Below, one piece after another: positions 31,458-40,894 of a stretch of DNA of 64,000 bases. Position 1 is the first letter of the stretch; each line of letters begins with the position of its first letter. The position numbers were made by a program, and so were the translations under genes. This DNA is from a virus, in IMG/VR virus record IMGVR_UViG_3300035198_000053, positions 1-64,000 of that record. The stretch is one strand, 5' to 3'. The notes below the pieces were generated by a model that saw only the letters and a list, made by a program, of their open reading frames with translations, did no database searches and was not told the DNA's origin.

Positions 31458-32186
31458 ATGAAACTGAAATCTCTGTTCCTTATATTCTTAATGGTCGGTT
31501 TGTGCCAGTTAAGTCTGGGTGCCGTCATTGAAGTCCCTGAGTCCATAGGGGCCGGTATCATGATGATAGGAGGGGGGGCTCCGGCGGCAGCGGGTCAGAC
31601 CTTTATGATCTCCGAAGATTTAGAGGGAGCAAGCACCTGTTACACGGGCGATGTTACGTTTATAAATTGTAATTTACCAGCAGCTAAATGGACCACATCG
31701 GGGAGCCCACTTTTTAAGCACAATGGAGGTGGATTGCTAGAAGGAAGTTATTCCTTAGATTGCACTGATGGGAGTGTAACAGGTTCAATAAGTCCAGCGC
31801 AGAGTAATTTCTTTTGGTTCTTTGAGTTTATGGGTACTCCCAATGATCAAGATATTTTCCAGATCAAGGATGCATCTGATAGTTTTGTTTTCACTTTGTC
31901 AGAATTATATGCAGGCACTTTCGGAGTTTGGGATGCCGTAGCCGGTAGCCATAGTACTGGATTCACCTGTGCTTCCAGTACTAAATACTATATTTGGGGA
32001 GAGTATAAAAACGGGGCCAGTGGATACATAAAGATCTATGTTAGTATCACCACCACTAAACCAGCAGCATATACACTGGCTACAACGAATGCCAACACCG
32101 CAGCGAAAATGATTCTGCTCGGTGGTTTCTTTGACCGTATCAGGGTTTCTACAACTGACATTACAGGTTATCCGACTTACCCATGA
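31458..32186 (+). CDS. Secreted beta-rich protein, 242 aa
   Basis: A signal peptide (1-21) is followed by a Gly/Ala linker and a beta-rich domain with two cysteines in STCYTGDVTFINCN and then NFFWFFEFMGTPNDQDIF. The pattern (alternating short strands, aromatic core) suggests a concanavalin-like (LamG) carbohydrate-binding fold, but no signature motif is seen. It is AT-richer than the fibre-like gene and probably co-transcribed with its neighbours. Confidence 0.6.
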   Translation: MKLKSLFLIFLMVGLCQLSLGAVIEVPESIGAGIMMIGGGAPAAAGQTFMISEDLEGASTCYTGDVTFINCNLPAAKWTTSGSPLFKHNGGGLLEGSYSLDCTDGSVTGSISPAQSNFFWFFEFMGTPNDQDIFQIKDASDSFVFTLSELYAGTFGVWDAVAGSHSTGFTCASSTKYYIWGEYKNGASGYIKIYVSITTTKPAAYTLATTNANTAAKMILLGGFFDRIRVSTTDITGYPTYP

Positions 32187-32192
32187 GGTAAT

Positions 32193-34700
32193 ATGAGAAA
32201 GACACTTCTTTTCCTTCTTGCAATCATTTTCATTCCTCAAACGGTCCTTGCTACCTCCTGGTATCTCGACAATGCCGCTACTGGTTCAAACAATGGGACT
32301 TCATGGACCAATGCGTGGCATCACCCTGAACATATTGTTTGGGGAAGTTCCGGGGTTAAAGCAGGAGACACCTTGTTCATTTCAGGTGGAACAACTTCAA
32401 AGACCTACATTGTCGATAGAGATCAATGGTTAAGTGTAGATGCAGGGGGAACCAGTGATGCAAACCGGATAATCATTAGAATTGGTCAAGATTCAGGCCA
32501 CAACGGTACTGCCATCATTGAGATGGGGGGAAATCGCGTTCTAAATGGGGCAGGAGGATACAATCAAGCAATTCGACTCAACGGACACAACTGGATAACT
32601 ATCGACGGTGAGTACGGTGGAGCAAGACACATTACCATTCAGAACGTAAAACTTATCGGGCCCTACGATAGTAGCTACGGGAATATTGCCATCCATTCAG
32701 CAGGAGGCGTCGGTATCACTATAAAAGGAGTGACGATTTCCACATCCGACACAGGGATATATTACACCAGTAACAGTGATCCAGGCTCACCATATTTTGC
32801 GCTCGAAGTGAACAATTGCTCCATTACTGACATTAGATCACAAACGGCCATCTATTGCGTTGCAGCAGGTATTGCCCCCAGATACGATGTTGTCAGTATC
32901 CACAATTCTACAATCAGTGTCAACCATACAACGGGAGCCGATTGGGATGGACCTGACGGTATTCAAGTCGGTCACGGATTAACATTCTATAACAATACGA
33001 TTTATGCGGTATCTGATACTGATAATAGCAAAACCTACGGATGGAACGGCATATCGGGGTGCCTCATAGCCGATTGTCCCCCAGGTTCTGGCAATTGGTG
33101 GCAACATCAAGACCTAATTCAGTATGGCGGTAGAAATATTAAGGTTTACAATAATTACATGGCCGATGGAGCTAATTCGGCTATGTCTGTTGATAGGTAC
33201 GAACAGTACGATGATGGTTTTCTGCGTATTTACAATAATGTTATCCAATACAGTTATCAGCGTGGGACTCAGCCTTTACAGATTGGTTTTAACAGTGGTA
33301 ATCCAACTCTGATTACAGATGTATTGATTGTCAATAATACGTTTGCTGATTGTTCAGGGTATATCGTTGGACAAGGAGTGGATTGTGCAACTGGGGTAAC
33401 ATTAAACGCTTATAGATTTCAGAATAACATCATGGTGAATGCAACGGCAGAAAACGTTGGGTGTTGGGCAGCGGGATGCGTTACAACGGGTGTAATAACT
33501 GGATACAACGTAACGTTTCCTGGATCGTGGGGAACAAATGAGGTAGCCGTAGGAGGAGAGAGCTGTTGGTATCAACCTGCAACAATCTCTCACAGTTTGC
33601 CCGCATTCTCTCCGACTGCTTACACTGGACCATATTCGCTAACGAATACTGGATTTAGGCTCTCTGCAAGCGATACGGTAGCCAGGGGAACGGGAGTAAA
33701 TCTAACTTCTCTATGCACGAGCCTGAGCGAACCCGCCCTATGTATGGACAAGGATGGTGTTGCCCGTCCCGCGTCAGGGGCCTGGGACATCGGGGCGTAT
33801 CAGTATGGGGCAGGCGAACCAGACACAGACCCTCCTGTGATGTCGAATCCTCTTCCCTCTGGACAGCAAACTTGTTCAACAGGATGTTTAGAAACTCCGT
33901 TCATAGATCACTCAACCGGAATCAATGACTGGCGGAACATGGGTGATACAGATGCAAGACGATATCTTGGGTTTGCTTACACTCCAACAAATGATCTTTC
34001 TATCTGTAAAGTGACGTGGCAACCTAGACTTTTGGGTGGCAGTCTTGACGGAAAAACATTCTACACTGAGATATGGGACGGGTCCGGAGGGACCACGTTG
34101 CCTGCGAATCCGATAACGAATGGAAGCGCAACCGTCTCTTGTACTGGTAGTTCGTGTGCATGGGGAACTGGGACTGCTGTTGATTTTACATGGACCTCAA
34201 ACTACCCCCAGATTTCATCAGGAACCCAGTATTATTTCACAATGAGTCCTCACGGGACTGATGCGAGCAATTATAGCGGATTAAATACAAACACCAATGC
34301 CACAGGCTATACATTCATTCGGTGGACAAGCACAAAAACCGTAGACACAACTGATTCAAACGAGATCGAGTACGTTAAGGTGTATAATTATCAGGCCAGC
34401 AATGCCATACCGATTACCCTGGAACTGACTACGGATGAGGCGGCCACTTGTAAGTATTCCACCTCCGATGTTTCTTATGATTCAATGGCGTATACCTATT
34501 CGTCTACGGGCGGCACAACCCACACGCAAGCCTTAACGGGGTCTTGCGGAAGTTCTTACGTTTATTATAGTCGGTGTATGGATGGGTCAAACAACAAAGA
34601 TACCAGTTCGGCCACAACTTCATTCTCAATCGCAGGGGGAACAACCCCCATTACGCCTGTAAGCGGAGTGCATATAAAGGGCGGGGGAGTAAACTATTAG
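32193..34700 (+). CDS. Secreted right-handed beta-helix protein
   Basis: 835 residues. Signal peptide 1-21 (LLFLLAIIFIPQTVLAT). Then SWYLDNAATGSNNGTSWTNA and AGDTLFISGG, the classic beginning of pectate-lyase-like beta-helices, followed by coils such as WITIDGEYGG, GITIKGVTISTSDTG and VVSIHNSTISVNHTTG to about residue 480. The C-terminal third looks like beta-sandwich domains, ending GVHIKGGGVNY. Secreted beta-helix proteins commonly bind or cut polysaccharide. No catalytic residues are assigned. It is AT-rich compared with the virion genes, so probably recently acquired. Confidence 0.7.
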   Translation: MRKTLLFLLAIIFIPQTVLATSWYLDNAATGSNNGTSWTNAWHHPEHIVWGSSGVKAGDTLFISGGTTSKTYIVDRDQWLSVDAGGTSDANRIIIRIGQDSGHNGTAIIEMGGNRVLNGAGGYNQAIRLNGHNWITIDGEYGGARHITIQNVKLIGPYDSSYGNIAIHSAGGVGITIKGVTISTSDTGIYYTSNSDPGSPYFALEVNNCSITDIRSQTAIYCVAAGIAPRYDVVSIHNSTISVNHTTGADWDGPDGIQVGHGLTFYNNTIYAVSDTDNSKTYGWNGISGCLIADCPPGSGNWWQHQDLIQYGGRNIKVYNNYMADGANSAMSVDRYEQYDDGFLRIYNNVIQYSYQRGTQPLQIGFNSGNPTLITDVLIVNNTFADCSGYIVGQGVDCATGVTLNAYRFQNNIMVNATAENVGCWAAGCVTTGVITGYNVTFPGSWGTNEVAVGGESCWYQPATISHSLPAFSPTAYTGPYSLTNTGFRLSASDTVARGTGVNLTSLCTSLSEPALCMDKDGVARPASGAWDIGAYQYGAGEPDTDPPVMSNPLPSGQQTCSTGCLETPFIDHSTGINDWRNMGDTDARRYLGFAYTPTNDLSICKVTWQPRLLGGSLDGKTFYTEIWDGSGGTTLPANPITNGSATVSCTGSSCAWGTGTAVDFTWTSNYPQISSGTQYYFTMSPHGTDASNYSGLNTNTNATGYTFIRWTSTKTVDTTDSNEIEYVKVYNYQASNAIPITLELTTDEAATCKYSTSDVSYDSMAYTYSSTGGTTHTQALTGSCGSSYVYYSRCMDGSNNKDTSSATTSFSIAGGTTPITPVSGVHIKGGGVNY

Positions 34701-34737
34701 CCTTACAAATATACAACCCAAACCAGGGGGAAACGAA

Positions 34738-34794
34738 ATGAAAATCGAACGCAAGGTTTTCGCGGCAGAGGTAAAGGAGTTCGACGAGGGATGA
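34738..34794 (+). pseudogene. Stub of the original prohead protease N-terminus
   Basis: ATG 34738 with AGGGGGAAA encodes MKIERKVFAAEVKEFDEG and stops at TGA 34794, overlapping the ATG of the HNH gene. It aligns well with residues 3-18 of the downstream protease (IEHKIYQSEIKESDPT). It is best explained as the cut remnant of the resident protease gene left after insertion of the endonuclease. Confidence 0.75.
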
Positions 34795-35840
34795 TTAGAC
34801 ACTGTCTAAATTGCGGTAAGGAGATGTCTGTTTTCAAGTCCCAGGTTTTGAATGGTTCCGGGAAATACTGTTGCTTTGAATGCTACCGACCGCACATGAA
34901 TAACGGCGAACGCATGAGGGGTAAACATTTCTCCGAGGAAGCAAAGAAGAATATGAGCGCGGTCAGGCTTGCAAGAAGAGATTGGCCTACCGAACATAGG
35001 TTTGTAGATGGGGTTGAGCATAAGTTCTGCAAATATTGCGAAGAGTGGGTGCCGATAACAGGGTTTTTCAAAAGCTCAATAGTCTATGATGGCCTTGACA
35101 ACAGATGCAAAAAGTGCTTTTCGAATCAACAAAAAGAAAGGGAGAAAATTGATAAGGAAAAGTACCTGAGGATGAGAAGGGAATGCACAAAGAAATGGAA
35201 AGCGAAAAATCCAGAAATGCCAAAGTTGTGGCGAGCCAAAAATCATGAAAAGGTAAGGTCTTATTGCAAGAGGTGGGCCGAGAATCATCCCGAAGAGAAC
35301 AGGAAAAGATATCATGATTATTATGAGAGAAATATAGATCAAATGAGGGCGAAGGCTAAGGAATACAATCAATCCGAGCGCGGAAGAGAAAGAAAGCTCA
35401 GGTGGATCGAAAACAACCGCGAGAAATATTTGGCCCAGGTAAAGAGATACAATGAAAAAAGGGCATCGGACCCGAAATACAGACTTTCTCATTCAATAAG
35501 TTCGGGAATCAACGCCGCATTGCAGGGACGCAAAAAAGGTATCCATTGGGAAACTCTTGTTGGATATACCTTGTCGGATTTGGCGGGTCATCTTGAACGG
35601 CAATTCAAAAAAGGAATGTGTTGGAGTAATTATGGCAAATGGCATCTGGATCATCGCGTTCCGGTAGCGGTTTTTAATTTTGAAAAACCCGAGGATATAG
35701 ATTTTGAGCGTTGTTGGGCATTGAGCAATCTTCAGCCTTTGTGGAGCGAGGAAAACATAAAAAAACAAGCAAAACTTTCAAAGCCATTCCAGCCGGCATT
35801 AAGAATCGCCGCAAAAGGAGAATGCCATGAACCCTATTGA
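34791..35840 (+). CDS. HNH homing endonuclease
   Basis: 349 residues. The N-terminus has a zinc knuckle (HCLNCGKEMS, later YCCFECYRP) and a second one (KFCKYCEEW, RCKKC). A long basic helical linker with repeated N-H/N-R elements (KAKNPEM, AKNHEKVR, ENHPEENRKRYHDYY) then leads to the nuclease: HLDHRVPVAVFNFEKPEDID, then LSNLQPLWSEEN. The tandem NH-rich linker is DNA-binding in many such enzymes. It is strongly AT-rich, overlaps the protease stub by ATGA and the current protease start by 14 bases, and so sits exactly at the interrupted gene. Confidence 0.85.
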   Translation: MIRHCLNCGKEMSVFKSQVLNGSGKYCCFECYRPHMNNGERMRGKHFSEEAKKNMSAVRLARRDWPTEHRFVDGVEHKFCKYCEEWVPITGFFKSSIVYDGLDNRCKKCFSNQQKEREKIDKEKYLRMRRECTKKWKAKNPEMPKLWRAKNHEKVRSYCKRWAENHPEENRKRYHDYYERNIDQMRAKAKEYNQSERGRERKLRWIENNREKYLAQVKRYNEKRASDPKYRLSHSISSGINAALQGRKKGIHWETLVGYTLSDLAGHLERQFKKGMCWSNYGKWHLDHRVPVAVFNFEKPEDIDFERCWALSNLQPLWSEENIKKQAKLSKPFQPALRIAAKGECHEPY

Positions 35841-38214
35841 GCACAAAATATACCAGAGTGAAATTAAGGAATCGGACCCAACGGAATTAAGCATCACACA
35901 CTTCATAAGCACTGAAAAACGTGATAGAGGTAATGACATCTTGATGGCGACAAAAAACGAGAAGGGGCGGGGAATGGTGCTTGAGGGTCGAGTTGTGGTC
36001 CTGTTTAATCATGGCTGGTCTAACATTGGGATGGAGGCTATCGCCAAACCAGCATGGATAAAACCGGGAGAATTCAAAGGAAACAAAGGGATAATGGCGA
36101 AAACTGTTTTCTACGACGACAAGGCCGGACGAGGCCGAGAGCTATGGGATAAAGCGAGCAAAGGCTTCCTTGTTAATTGGTCCGTTGGTTGGAGGCCATT
36201 AATTTGGGATATTAGGAAGGAAACTGATGGCAGTGAGACAAGAGTGGTTTATGAATGGGATTGCGTGGAATATAGTTTATTGGGCGGGGTGCCTATGAAC
36301 CCCGATGCACAAAATATTAATGCCATGACAGACGGCCTCAGCTTCAAATTCCTCCCCTGCATCTGCGGCACTCCCTGCAAGGAGGGCGAGGCCTGCCAGT
36401 ATGAGAAGTACGGCGACATCATAGCCTGGAAGAATCAGGATGGTGCATGGGAAGAGAAACCGTATCCATCTGAACATAGTTGCCGGTTGGAATCTCCTGA
36501 AAAATTTATCCGCATCCGCCGCCAGAACGACAAGTTCGGCAAGGGCATCCACGCGATTTGGGGCGTCCAGGGAGGTGGAAAGCCGGTCGAACTGCAGGCG
36601 ATCCGATTCAGCAAGGACAAGTTCACCACTAAGGAGGCCCGCGCCTGGCTGAAGAATCACGATTACAAGTGCATGATGTTCGAGCCCGCCTCCGAGAAGT
36701 GCGAGAAGTGCGGGAAACTGATGCTAATCAAATGGGATCAGGACGTCAGCGGGGAGAAGTGCGGCCTCACCTGCGAGGCCGAGTTCTCCTATGTTCACGA
36801 TGGAGAGTGCAAGGACGGGGATGGCGTGGAGAAGAAGGGGGCCATCCCCTACAAGAAGACCCCGCTTGCCCCGGAGGGGGAAAAGTGGAATGCGGGTGCG
36901 GAGGTTAGGAAAGCCGACACGGCCGCCCTCAAGATAATGTGCGCGTGGTACGATTCCGACAATCCGGATGTCAAGGGGTCATACAAACTTCCTCACCACA
37001 AGGGGGACGGGGAACACGCCTGCGTATGGAACGGGGTCCGAGGAGCCGCGGCGGTCATAATGGGGGCAAGGGGCGGGGCTGATATCCCGGCGGGGGATCT
37101 CGGCAGGGTCCGCGCCCATATCGCGGGGCACTACAAGGATTTCGACAAAGGTGATCCGCCGTGGAAGGGCAAGGACGGAGAGGCATTCCTTGAGGCAACG
37201 GAGATCTTGTTCAGAGGCGGGAAGGAAAAGATGGACGATCCGAAGGTCAGGGAGGCATTCGGGAAATCGATCCACGGATTGAGTCTTCATTTCCTCCCGG
37301 ACCTGGCAGAGTTCTTCGCTCCAGAGATGAAGCAGACGGAGGATGAATGGGCCCCCGACCCCTGCTCCGACGAGGACGTGTCTTTCATGATGGTTGATGC
37401 CGACAAGGTCCGCGAGGAGAACGGGACCGAGGATTTCGCCCACGGAGGCCACCACTACACCTTCGACTTCATCCCGGAACCAGAGATCTGGGTAGACCAG
37501 CGGATGACCGATGAGGACATCATGCAGGCCAAGACATCCCTTTTCTCCGAGCGCCAGTGCATGAAATACTGCGGAACGGACTGCCAGGTGGGAGGGGAGA
37601 CGGGATCAATAGGCGGGAAGGTCATGCGCCACATGATGGACCCAAATGCAGACAATGGGGGGAACCACGACGAGCAGGACCATCACTGGTACGAGCACGG
37701 CGGAAACCACTTTCATGCGAGGGGAATGACGTATCGGTACAATCCGGGAAGCGGGCTATACGAGACACATGCCATGCCCAACGGGGAAACCATTCCAAAA
37801 GATAAGGCGGAATTCTTCGCCAAGGATGTAGACGAGGCCGTAAAATCCGTCATCGCCAAGTACGCGCCCGGGAAACCGGGACCGGACGCCGAAGGGAAGG
37901 ACGGGAAATTGTGCGGAGACCCCCCGGAGCACTTCGTCCTGAAGTGCAAGGTTTGCGGGAAGGTCATGGACTCTTGCAGGTGCGATGCCGAAGACAAGAC
38001 GGTTAAGTTTGACGTCTGCGAGGACTGCAAGAGAAAGGAGTCTGAACCCACACAGATAGCCGTCATCAACAGTGTCGAGGATGAGAAAAAGGCCCTCGCC
38101 GAGATGTCGAGACAGCTATCTAAGCAGTTGACCGATTTCGGCAAGGGATTTACAGACGACATGCGTGCGCTGGTGAGGGCAGAGATCAGAAAGGTCACCG
38201 GCAAGGTGGATTGA
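35827..38214 (+). CDS. Prohead protease with long zinc-rich C-terminal extension
   Basis: The first 165 residues fit HK97 gp4-type serine proteases that mature the prohead: STEKRDRGNDIL, catalytic H62 in LFNHGWSN, S119 in FLVNWSVGW, and CVEYSLLGG as the third site. A long tail follows: CICGTPCKEGEACQ, KCEKCGKLM, then a domain I recognise from phage head proteins (CAWYDSDNPDVKGSYKLPHH, GARGGADIP, HIAGHYKDFDKG). Next are CKVCGKVMDSCRCD and CEDCKRK, and a final coiled coil (about 760-795) typical of scaffold regions. It is probably a protease-scaffold fusion. Bases up to about 36310 are AT-rich and the rest GC-rich, a sharp break. Confidence 0.75.
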   Translation: MNPIEHKIYQSEIKESDPTELSITHFISTEKRDRGNDILMATKNEKGRGMVLEGRVVVLFNHGWSNIGMEAIAKPAWIKPGEFKGNKGIMAKTVFYDDKAGRGRELWDKASKGFLVNWSVGWRPLIWDIRKETDGSETRVVYEWDCVEYSLLGGVPMNPDAQNINAMTDGLSFKFLPCICGTPCKEGEACQYEKYGDIIAWKNQDGAWEEKPYPSEHSCRLESPEKFIRIRRQNDKFGKGIHAIWGVQGGGKPVELQAIRFSKDKFTTKEARAWLKNHDYKCMMFEPASEKCEKCGKLMLIKWDQDVSGEKCGLTCEAEFSYVHDGECKDGDGVEKKGAIPYKKTPLAPEGEKWNAGAEVRKADTAALKIMCAWYDSDNPDVKGSYKLPHHKGDGEHACVWNGVRGAAAVIMGARGGADIPAGDLGRVRAHIAGHYKDFDKGDPPWKGKDGEAFLEATEILFRGGKEKMDDPKVREAFGKSIHGLSLHFLPDLAEFFAPEMKQTEDEWAPDPCSDEDVSFMMVDADKVREENGTEDFAHGGHHYTFDFIPEPEIWVDQRMTDEDIMQAKTSLFSERQCMKYCGTDCQVGGETGSIGGKVMRHMMDPNADNGGNHDEQDHHWYEHGGNHFHARGMTYRYNPGSGLYETHAMPNGETIPKDKAEFFAKDVDEAVKSVIAKYAPGKPGPDAEGKDGKLCGDPPEHFVLKCKVCGKVMDSCRCDAEDKTVKFDVCEDCKRKESEPTQIAVINSVEDEKKALAEMSRQLSKQLTDFGKGFTDDMRALVRAEIRKVTGKVD

Positions 38215-38258
38215 CATTAATCCCCGGTCCTGACGGGGGGATTTTCGAGCCTTAAAAG

Positions 38259-38294
38259 AACCGCAGTTCCGATCCTCGAATATGCGGTTTTTTT
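38259..38294 (+). terminator. Intrinsic terminator upstream of the capsid gene
   Basis: AACCGCA (38259-38265) pairs with TGCGGTT (38283-38289) around a 17-base loop, followed by TTTTT (38290-38294). The capsid start codon is 47 bases downstream, so capsid expression requires readthrough or a nearby promoter that I did not find. Confidence 0.75.
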
Positions 38295-38340
38295 GTGCCC
38301 GGAAAACGAGGACAAACCAAAAAAACAAGGAGGAGATCTT

Positions 38341-39687
38341 ATGGATCCCATGAACGTTGATGTCAAGAAGAAAGAAGACGGCACCTTTTATTTCGACATG
38401 GCTGCCGTTGCGGAACACTTGAAGAACGGCACGCTCGGCGCTATCAGGGCCGAGATGAAAGACGCCCTCGAGGCGGAGAAGCGGAAGATATTCCCCACAA
38501 GCGCAGACGGGAAGGTCCTGGAGACCGCAACCGGATCGATCATCGACACATCTTTCTTCAACCGCAAGACCTATGGGGAGCGGAAGGCGGAGTCGCTCGA
38601 CGGATTCGAGCTCGGCCAGAGGATGAGGGCCTCGGGAGGCCCCTTCATCAAGTTGTCCCCCGCGATGGAGAAGTTCGCGGAAATGGTTAGGATCGGATTC
38701 GATGGCGGCAGGATGAACGCCAAAGGCGTCAATCTCAACGACTACAACAAGGAAATGATGGAGTGGAACCAGAAGACGGCGGCCTATAGCCTCACCACGA
38801 CCGATGTGGGAGCCCTCGTTCCCATTGAGTTTTTGGCCACGGTCATCGAGTTCGCCATCCAGGCGTCGCAGATCCTGCCCAAACTGTGGAGGATTCCGAT
38901 GGGCTCCATGACGACCAGGATCCCCGTCCTCTCTCAGAGCGCTGGGTCATATTTCGGCGGTATCATCCTCTACCATCCGGACGAGGCAGAGCTGAAAGTC
39001 GCCACGAAGCCTGCGTTCAGCTACAAGACCTTTACCGCGCACAAAACCATCGGTTTGTGCCCGCTGACCGACGAGCTCGTGATGGACAGCGCGATCAACA
39101 TCATCAATTACATCACGGGACTCTTCACCCGCGCCATCCAGTACTACACGGAGCGCGAGGTGATCAACGGCGAGGGGACCGGCGGACAGATGCTCGGCAT
39201 CGTCAATGACCCCGGCGTCAACTTCGTGGACCGCACGACAGGGTCCAACGCCGACTACTCCAAGAACGACGTCAAGGCGGACGACGTGATCAACCTGGAA
39301 TCCGCGATCGACGAGAATATCCAAGACCTCACCTACATCCTGAGAAGGCTCACCCTCAACAAACTCCGGCTGCAGAAGACCACGGGCGGCGCTCCGGTTT
39401 ACTACGACACCACGGTCCAGGGGTTGACGGTCCCCATCGGTCCGATGTTGAATGGGTATCCGGCGATCAGGACGCGCAACGCACCCGCCCTCGGGCACCA
39501 GGGCGACATCATCTGCGGGGATCTGGGGTTCTACATCTGGGCCCTGCGGCAGGACATTACCATCGAGATGTCCAAAGAGAGGTATTTCGAGTACGACATG
39601 ACGGCGCTGAGGTTCGTCATGAGGCAGGACGGGAAGCCGGGCGTTCCGGAAGCTTTCTCCATCCTGCAGGGACCTCCGCAGTCATAA
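38341..39687 (+). CDS. Major capsid protein (HK97 fold)
   Basis: 448 residues from ATG 38341 (upstream AAGGAGGAG). It is the shell protein of the head. It shows an N-terminal helical region of about 100 residues that the protease upstream may remove, then TTTDVGALVPIEFLATVIEF, VLSQSAGSYFGG, CPLTDELVMDSAINI, and NGEGTGGQMLGIVNDPG (the E-loop/P-domain hallmark of HK97-fold capsids). The C-terminus has GDLGFYIWALRQD and RYFEYDMTALRFVMRQDG. The position after protease plus scaffold agrees. Confidence 0.9.
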   Translation: MDPMNVDVKKKEDGTFYFDMAAVAEHLKNGTLGAIRAEMKDALEAEKRKIFPTSADGKVLETATGSIIDTSFFNRKTYGERKAESLDGFELGQRMRASGGPFIKLSPAMEKFAEMVRIGFDGGRMNAKGVNLNDYNKEMMEWNQKTAAYSLTTTDVGALVPIEFLATVIEFAIQASQILPKLWRIPMGSMTTRIPVLSQSAGSYFGGIILYHPDEAELKVATKPAFSYKTFTAHKTIGLCPLTDELVMDSAINIINYITGLFTRAIQYYTEREVINGEGTGGQMLGIVNDPGVNFVDRTTGSNADYSKNDVKADDVINLESAIDENIQDLTYILRRLTLNKLRLQKTTGGAPVYYDTTVQGLTVPIGPMLNGYPAIRTRNAPALGHQGDIICGDLGFYIWALRQDITIEMSKERYFEYDMTALRFVMRQDGKPGVPEAFSILQGPPQS

Positions 39688-39724
39688 GGGTTTTCTTCCA
39701 CCCCACTCCTTTTTCCATAGCACC

Positions 39725-40894
39725 TTGGCCGTAGATAAGGTTAAACGGCCAAATATTCACGAATGGGATGCAATGGACATTAACGATTTCGTCCTCACCG
39801 ACGACAAAGCCATGGTCCTGGTCGAGTACCTTTTGCCCGGGTATAACAACCAGAAGTCCTATGTTGGAGTGGACCGCGCGCTCAAAGGGCAGGCGATCGG
39901 GAAATGGAAACTCGTTCCAAGGCCGGACAAAAGGGACAAATACGAGACGCGCATGATGACCGCCAGCGGGGTGCCAGACGCGCTGACCCGCGACGACATG
40001 CTAGGGAAGCAGACCTACGAGACGAAGAGCCTAAAAAAAAAGCGGATAGCATGGGTGGAGGACTCATGGGTTATCGGAGGGGCGGAGATCTCGGGCCAAA
40101 CCATGACTAGAATCGGTGAGGAGTGCGGCTTCGAGATAGAGCGCGTCACCGGCAAGACCGATACTATGTTAATAGGGGAGATACTATCGGGGAGCGACCT
40201 GATAGTGCTCAACAACGTATGGGGTTTCTCGCAGGAGCAGATGGCGAAGATATTGACCGCCATCGAAAGGGTGCCCTATGTCAAGTACGAGCACGACCAC
40301 AGGGAGATCGAGCACAGGCGGGACATTTCGGAAAAGCTATTCAGGGGGTCGGTCCTCAACTTTTTTTTATCTCCCATTCACATGTCGAATCACATGGAGA
40401 CGTTTCAAATCCAGGGTATTTGTCTTCCTCTTGCGATCGACGTTGAGATTTTTCGTCCGGTGGCAGGTGTTGAAAGAAAGATGGGCACAGCTCTAGTCTG
40501 CAATGTAAGAGGATGGAAGACCTGGAAAACGCTAAAGGAGTTCATCGACAGCCATCCGGAGATTCATTTTGATATCCTCTCCAAGGGAGAACTCATCACC
40601 GGACCGAATGTAACCAGCATTCCGATGGTCCCATATGAGGAGATGCCGAAGCTCTATTCCGCGCACGAATGGCTTGTCCACATGCTCGACGGATGGGGTG
40701 CGGGGGAGCGCGTGGTGTTCGAGGCGGCCCTCTGCGGCTGCCGCGTGATAGCCAACGAACGCGTTGGTCATATGTCCTGGGGCAAAGATTTGACCGACGT
40801 TAAAGGATTGCGGGAATGGCTGAGGGCTGCCCCTTATCTTTTCTGGCGCGAGGTCGACCGGCTGACAAAGCAGACAGAGGCGAAGGCGGCATGA
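39725..40894 (+). CDS. GT-B (family 4-like) glycosyltransferase with an N-terminal extra domain
   Basis: TTG 39725 gives 389 residues; there is no clear ribosome site, and a downstream ATG near 39773 is an alternative. Residues 1-105 are a separate domain with no recognised family (DFVLTDDKAMVLVEYLL, PDKRDKYETRMM). Residues 106-385 are a GT-B enzyme: AWVEDSWVIGGAEISGQTM (acceptor domain start), VCNVRGWKTWKTLKEFI, SIPMVPYEEMPKLYS, and GWGAGERVVFEAALCGCRVI with the donor-binding E-x7-E region. It sits immediately after the capsid gene, so it could decorate the virion or the host surface. Confidence 0.7.
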   Translation: MAVDKVKRPNIHEWDAMDINDFVLTDDKAMVLVEYLLPGYNNQKSYVGVDRALKGQAIGKWKLVPRPDKRDKYETRMMTASGVPDALTRDDMLGKQTYETKSLKKKRIAWVEDSWVIGGAEISGQTMTRIGEECGFEIERVTGKTDTMLIGEILSGSDLIVLNNVWGFSQEQMAKILTAIERVPYVKYEHDHREIEHRRDISEKLFRGSVLNFFLSPIHMSNHMETFQIQGICLPLAIDVEIFRPVAGVERKMGTALVCNVRGWKTWKTLKEFIDSHPEIHFDILSKGELITGPNVTSIPMVPYEEMPKLYSAHEWLVHMLDGWGAGERVVFEAALCGCRVIANERVGHMSWGKDLTDVKGLREWLRAAPYLFWREVDRLTKQTEAKAA

